Shown here: positions 59,776 through 64,000 of the stretch, one piece after another | Layout: every line of letters begins with the position of its first letter | Numbering within the stretch: position 1 is the stretch's first letter | Assembly: GCA_002286715.1 (NCBI GenBank) | Contig: NSJX01000019.1 | Span: 1-64,000, forward strand | Length of the DNA: 64,000 nucleotides | Source: Dentipellis sp. KUC8613 | Lineage: Eukaryota > Basidiomycota > Agaricomycetes > Russulales > Hericiaceae | Direction of reading: 5' to 3' | Position numbers and translations under genes: made by a program | The notes under the pieces: model-generated | Told to the model about the DNA's origin: nothing | The model's input: the letters and a program-made list of their open reading frames with translations, nothing else | Databases searched by the model: none

Positions 59776-60584
59776 GTGGATAAATGCGTGTTTGGTTTCT
59801 TGCTATGGTAGCGATTGCTCGCCGCACGTCGCTAGTGTATCCCTGCATTTTCTAGATTGTTTACGTTCACATTCGCATTTGCATCCGTTTGGCTTAGCTC
59901 GTTTTGCACTTCTGCTTCATCCCCACTACCATTGCTGTTCTCTTTGACTTTTTGACAGGCAATACAATGGATGTACTTGTCGAGACCATAGCATGCGTAC
60001 CTATTTTCCCGGTCGAAACTTGCAAGTGCTGGCGGTAGTGTGGAGGGTGGTTAGGGTTAGGGGCCACCAGGTGGCCGCGGAGCGCCATTTCTTGGACTCC
60101 GCCTCAAGCTTGTGTGGCACTGGCAGCCCGACTTGAGGTCACCATCTTCCCCCGAACTGCATTGTCACTAGAACACATCGTGAGTTCCTACACCAATGCC
60201 TCCCCAGAAGTACTCATCGCCGATGGTATCTCTAGTAGGAACTTTGATCCACACGTCATCTCCCACCGTGAGCAACTAAGTCGTGACGTGGTAGTCTCGC
60301 CTGCACGAACATGGGCTGGTACAGCTCGCAACTCATTGGTATATGTGATCCCGTACCATTTTCGCGAAGCAAAACCTGAACAAATCGAAGATCATAAGTA
60401 CTAGACCATCTCGCACTTCGCAGTCACTGAATCTGGAATCTATGTTCATGAATAGCAGAGAGCCGGATCGTACCGACCAGGCCTCCAGGCCTATTCGGGT
60501 AATACCTGGCGGGATGGCGCGAGTATAAGGTCTCCGCCACCCCGCGCCCCTTCTCTTCCCCCCAACTTATACGTATACAACACG
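59776..60584. other. Intergenic BUR1 3' flank / coiled-coil gene promoter
   Basis: No exon is supported. It contains TTAGGG twice in tandem and a 15-bp palindrome GGCCACCAGGTGGCC near 60060-60076. Confidence 0.5.
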
Positions 60585-63500
60585 ATGCAGCTGCACGCCA
60601 TTATCGTCTCGGTGATATTCACCATGTGGAACGCCCCCTGCCCCCGGCCCGTCTCCGCCCCAACTCTCGCCCCCCTTACATCCCTCCCTCTCACGTCTGC
60701 GGTCTCTAAAGATCCTTTTTCTCCGTTCTCTTCGATTATTCTCGACAAATCTCCCGCCCGCCGGCAGCCTGCGTGCCGTTTGGAAGAGGCGGCCTCGGCT
60801 TCGGTTCCGGTCCCACAACCTATCTGCATGGTATCGAATGGCACTCGGATTGACGACTCTATCTTGGTTACGGCAACATTTTCTCATGAATCAGTTTCTG
60901 TCCAACAAACTACTTTGGCTACAATACGCGAACCGGTCTGTTTCGTCTCTGAATACCCTCTATATATTTCGAACGAATCTATTTGCTTGCTTGATCTCTC
61001 GCTCTCCCCTGCACTAGCGTCTCGCGGCGGCGTCGTTGATTCTAATCTTAGAGTCGAACCGCGATCTTGGTCAACTCTTTCACCTATTTCCAGTGGTCTT
61101 ATCACGGTCATCCTTCTCTATGTCCTCTATCGGCACTCAAATAGTCGAAATTTTCTCTACCGATGCAGCCGTTGCTTCGCGCAGATGGCCCGGCACGCAT
61201 GGGAGGCAATAGACGTCGGCCGGTACAAAACAGTACTTCTCGCGTCTGCAACTTCGGCTTTGAGATGCATCTCTGCGCAGGACTCTGCAGCAGGACAGGC
61301 CTGTCTAACGGAAAGCGATGCTAGGGTGATGATCCACAAGCTTGAGCAAGAACTTCGGCTGCAGAGACTCGCGGCAGAGCAACAAACCCTGCAATTTGAC
61401 AATGCTACCCACGGCCTCCTTGAACAGAAGTCGCAAGTCCAGTCTGAGGTGACTCGACTTCTTCCCTCGTCTACTTTCATTATCTCTTATCAACGATCGT
61501 TCGATAGCGAGATGCCCTCCGCAAGCGGCTCAAGGCTGAGGAGCGGCACTGGCAAGCTGAACGAGAAGGGAAATTGGCTCTTGAAGTCGAAGTACGTCGT
61601 TGTTGTCATATGGGCTTGACACTGGTGGCTGACCTACCTCGTTCAGAATACAAGACTACGGCGATCCATTGAGGGCTTCTTATCCCGACAACAGTCATCA
61701 GTCACGGCTATCGTCAGGATTACGGAGGCACAACAGAGGCAGGCCAAGGCTCGGGACACAGACAAGGACAGGCTTCTCGACGAGGCTAGCGTCAAAGTCG
61801 CTGGACTTCTCGACCGCGTCGCAACTCTTGTTCACGAGTCTACCGCGAAGGGCGCCGATCTGGATGAGCGTAAAGCTCAGCTGGATGGTGCGCTTGTGGA
61901 GATTCAGGACTTGAGGAATGCGAAAGCAGTCGTTGAGGAACAATCAGCAGACTTACGGCGCCAGCTCCAGCTCTCGCTCGCGACGGTCGAGCAATTGACT
62001 GTCGCGAAGGCTGCCGTCGAGGAACATTCTGTCCATCAAGTGTCTCTATTGGCCGATCATCAAGGTCAGCTGGATCGCGCGCATGATGAAATTCGGGACC
62101 TTCTAGGAGTGAAGGCGGCGCTGGAGAGGGCGTTCTCGGATCGCGGGGTGTTGCTAGACCATGCGGGGGCGGAAGTGGCGGAGGTGGTTGCGGCCAAGGT
62201 TGCCATGGACGAGGCATGTTCGGAGCAGAGGGCTCAGTTAGTCAGCATGAGGGCGGAGGTGGAAGACTTGACTGCCGTGGTTGAAGCTGGGAGAAGGCAG
62301 GTTGGGTTGAAGGAGGCTCTCCTTGCTGAACGAGGAGACGACTTGCACCGCGCGCACAGCCGGATCGAGGAGCTGATTGCGGCAAAGGCGACCTTGGAGG
62401 AAGAGTCACAGGAGGTCAAAGGTGATCTGGCGGCGATGAGGGTGCAGGTGCAGAGGTTGACCGACGAGGCTGCGGGTGCGAGGGAGCAGTTGGCGACGAC
62501 GGATGTCCTCCTCGCAGACTGTCGGGCCCAGTTAGCGGGTGCACAACAGGAGTCGAGGGATTCGTCTGTGGCTCGCGAAATGGCCACCAAGGAGTCGCGG
62601 GAGAAGTCTGAGCTTCTCAGGTCCTGCAGATCAAAGCTCAACGCGGCGCACCTCGAGATCCAGCTGCTCGCATCGGCCAATGGTTCTATCATCCAGGAGC
62701 TCAATAAGGTTCGGGCAAACTTGCGATACGCCGAAGGCGACGTCCAGGGACTTGTAGAAGACTTTGCTGCACTCAGTGCCGTTCTGTCCAAGCGGAACAA
62801 GCAACTTTCTGCCAAGGTGCGTCCTATGTTGCTTCATTTACTGACGACGATTGATGGCCTTGGTAGGATGAGGAATGCAGGGAGTTGCAGATGGATGCGA
62901 GCGCTCGAGAGGCTTCGCTTCTGGAGTCTATGGAGGAAATCAGCGAGCTCAGGTCGTCCAAGTCTAGCATGACAGCCGCGATCGAGGAGCTGCAGTCTGA
63001 GCTGGATTCCCAGGTGCGCCTCTCTCTTTTTCAACTCATGGTCCCTCATTCTGACGATTTCATTCGTAGAATACGGAAGAGCGGGCAATCGTGGAACCGG
63101 GCGTCCAGAAGGAGCAGCTGGACGAGATCACCGTGCAGCTATCTGAGGCTCGCGCAGAAGTGCAACGTAAGGATGTGGAGATTGCAACGCTCACAAGTGA
63201 TATCGAGCTCGTACAGGCGGATTTGTCTGCATCGGAAGCTCGTGAGGCCAAGACGGAGAAGAAGCTGTCTTCAAAGCGCCAGGAATTGAAGGAGGCGCGA
63301 GAGAAGCTCCTGGAACTCCAGATTCAAGTCGGCGGTCTCCGCGCTGAGACGGCGTTCACACAGACCCAGCACAGCGAGTTGCGCAACAAGTACAGGATCA
63401 TTAGGGAGACCTTCCTAGAGCTGGAGGCGGAGCTGCAGAGTACGCAGACCGACCTCGCGGACGCCGAAGCGAAGGCGATGAGGCATGCCAAAACGTTCTC

Positions 63501-63846
63501 GAGTCTCGCTGAGAAGGACGAGCTTATTCAATCCTTGGAGGAGTGCATCCTTGAGCTCACTGGGGCGCCAATGCCCTTTGAATCTCCTGTGCGGAAGACA
63601 GAGAAATCCTACGCTCCTTGCTCTCCGTCGCCTCTTGGCCCCTTGCCCTTGACGCCGCCTTCCACGCCGCCTGCCCGACGCTCGGTGAAGCGATCCTCGA
63701 GCTCTGAGAAGGATGTTTCAATCCTCCGCGCGTGTGTTCTTCTCCGTGAGGCGTCGCGGTCAAGTAATATCCCGGTCCCGAAGGGGAGTCCTGAGGATGG
63801 ATTCGTCAAGCCAGCGACGGATGTTATCATTCAAGACCAGCCCTGA
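60585..63846 (+). CDS. Membrane-anchored long coiled-coil protein
   Basis: Not assigned to a named family. Five exons (60585-61448, 61508-61591, 61647-62816, 62867-63013, 63070-63846), all phase 0, give 1013 residues. A hydrophobic N-terminus (MQLHAIIVSVIFTMWNAPC) could be a signal peptide. A Ser/Thr-rich region with NGT and NES sites follows. A single membrane segment lies near residues 166-183 (ISSGLITVILLYVLYRHS). From residue ~245 to ~880 almost everything is coiled coil. It contains repeated units of about 35-45 residues with an AAKATLEE/AAKVAMDE-like core (VAKAAVEEHS, GVKAALERAF, AAKVAMDEAC, AAKATLEEES). The C-terminus is Ser/Pro-rich (SPSPLGPLPLTPPSTPPARR). It may tether or space membranes; function unknown. 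Confidence 0.82.
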
Positions 63847-64000
63847 ACCCGACTTACCTGGCTTCCAGCTAATCGCAACTCGTGGCCGACTATCTGCTTT
63901 GCTTCAAGTCTTAGCGCAGGGTCGCTTTCACTGGCCGTCTTCTGCACTCTTGAGCTCGATATAATCTTCAAAGTATCTTCTGTATATGTCTTCATCTAGG
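63847..64000. other. 3' flank of the coiled-coil gene
   Basis: Sequence to the window end with no exon seen. Confidence 0.5.

Noticed and set aside
60040..60062. TTAGGGTTAGGG, telomere-like repeat
   Set aside because: Only two units inside a gene-dense region; too short to be an interstitial telomere of note.

Overview
The window is genomic DNA from a filamentous basidiomycete, most likely an Agaricomycete. It is GC-rich, and its genes are cut by many introns of about 45-70 bases with GTRNGY-like donors. It carries fungal nuclear families (SREBP-type Sre1, HIRA/Hir1, Suz12, Bur1) plus families common in mushroom-forming fungi: a flavin-dependent halogenase, a CBM19-like secreted protein, a Dal5-type MFS carrier and C2H2/RING zinc-finger proteins. 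Exon models were built by eye from reading frame, splice sites and family motifs. For the HIR1, BUR1, RPS26, aspartic protease, ZnF and coiled-coil models the exon lengths sum to whole codons. I cannot name the species.

Layout. 0.8-11.8 kb: two direct copies of a segment carrying the histone chaperone gene HIR1, one intact (7.8-11.4 kb, minus) and one decayed (1.1-3.1 kb). Between them lie a secreted aspartic protease (minus) and a small secreted Ala/Pro-rich protein with a Kex2-like site (plus). 11.9-13.0 kb: an unrecognised, possibly broken gene. 13.1-16.3 kb: flavin-dependent halogenase. 17.5-21.2 kb: SRE1 (sterol/hypoxia regulator), with a sterol-response-like element and an E-box in its own promoter. 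21.8-26.1 kb: two head-to-head C2H2 zinc-finger genes, one with a C-terminal RING. 26.7-32.2 kb: an MFS transporter and a YSC84-like SYLF/SH3 actin-patch protein. 33.3-35.6 kb: RPS26 divergent from a CBM19-like secreted protein. 36.2-40.2 kb: two zf-PARP nuclear proteins, the second fused to a RING finger. 42.0-42.7 kb: a hAT-type MITE with perfect 8-bp target-site duplications. 43.1-50.4 kb: a three-gene tandem array of C2H2-RING proteins. 51.0-53.2 kb: a Suz12-like VEFS-box protein. 53.6-56.2 kb: D-amino-acid oxidase convergent with an MTH1-like Nudix hydrolase. 56.4-59.8 kb: BUR1/CDK9-like kinase with an RS-rich extension. 60.6-63.8 kb: a membrane-anchored coiled-coil protein.

The most unusual system is the C2H2-RING family. 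Zinc-finger units are mostly encoded as single exons, commonly with phase-0 borders, and the RING is split by an intron at one conserved position. One RING exon pair has been joined in frame to a duplicated zf-PARP gene lying next to the array. Several other genes act on chromatin or transcription (Hir1, Suz12, zf-PARP proteins, Bur1, Sre1), but nothing shows that they form one unit.
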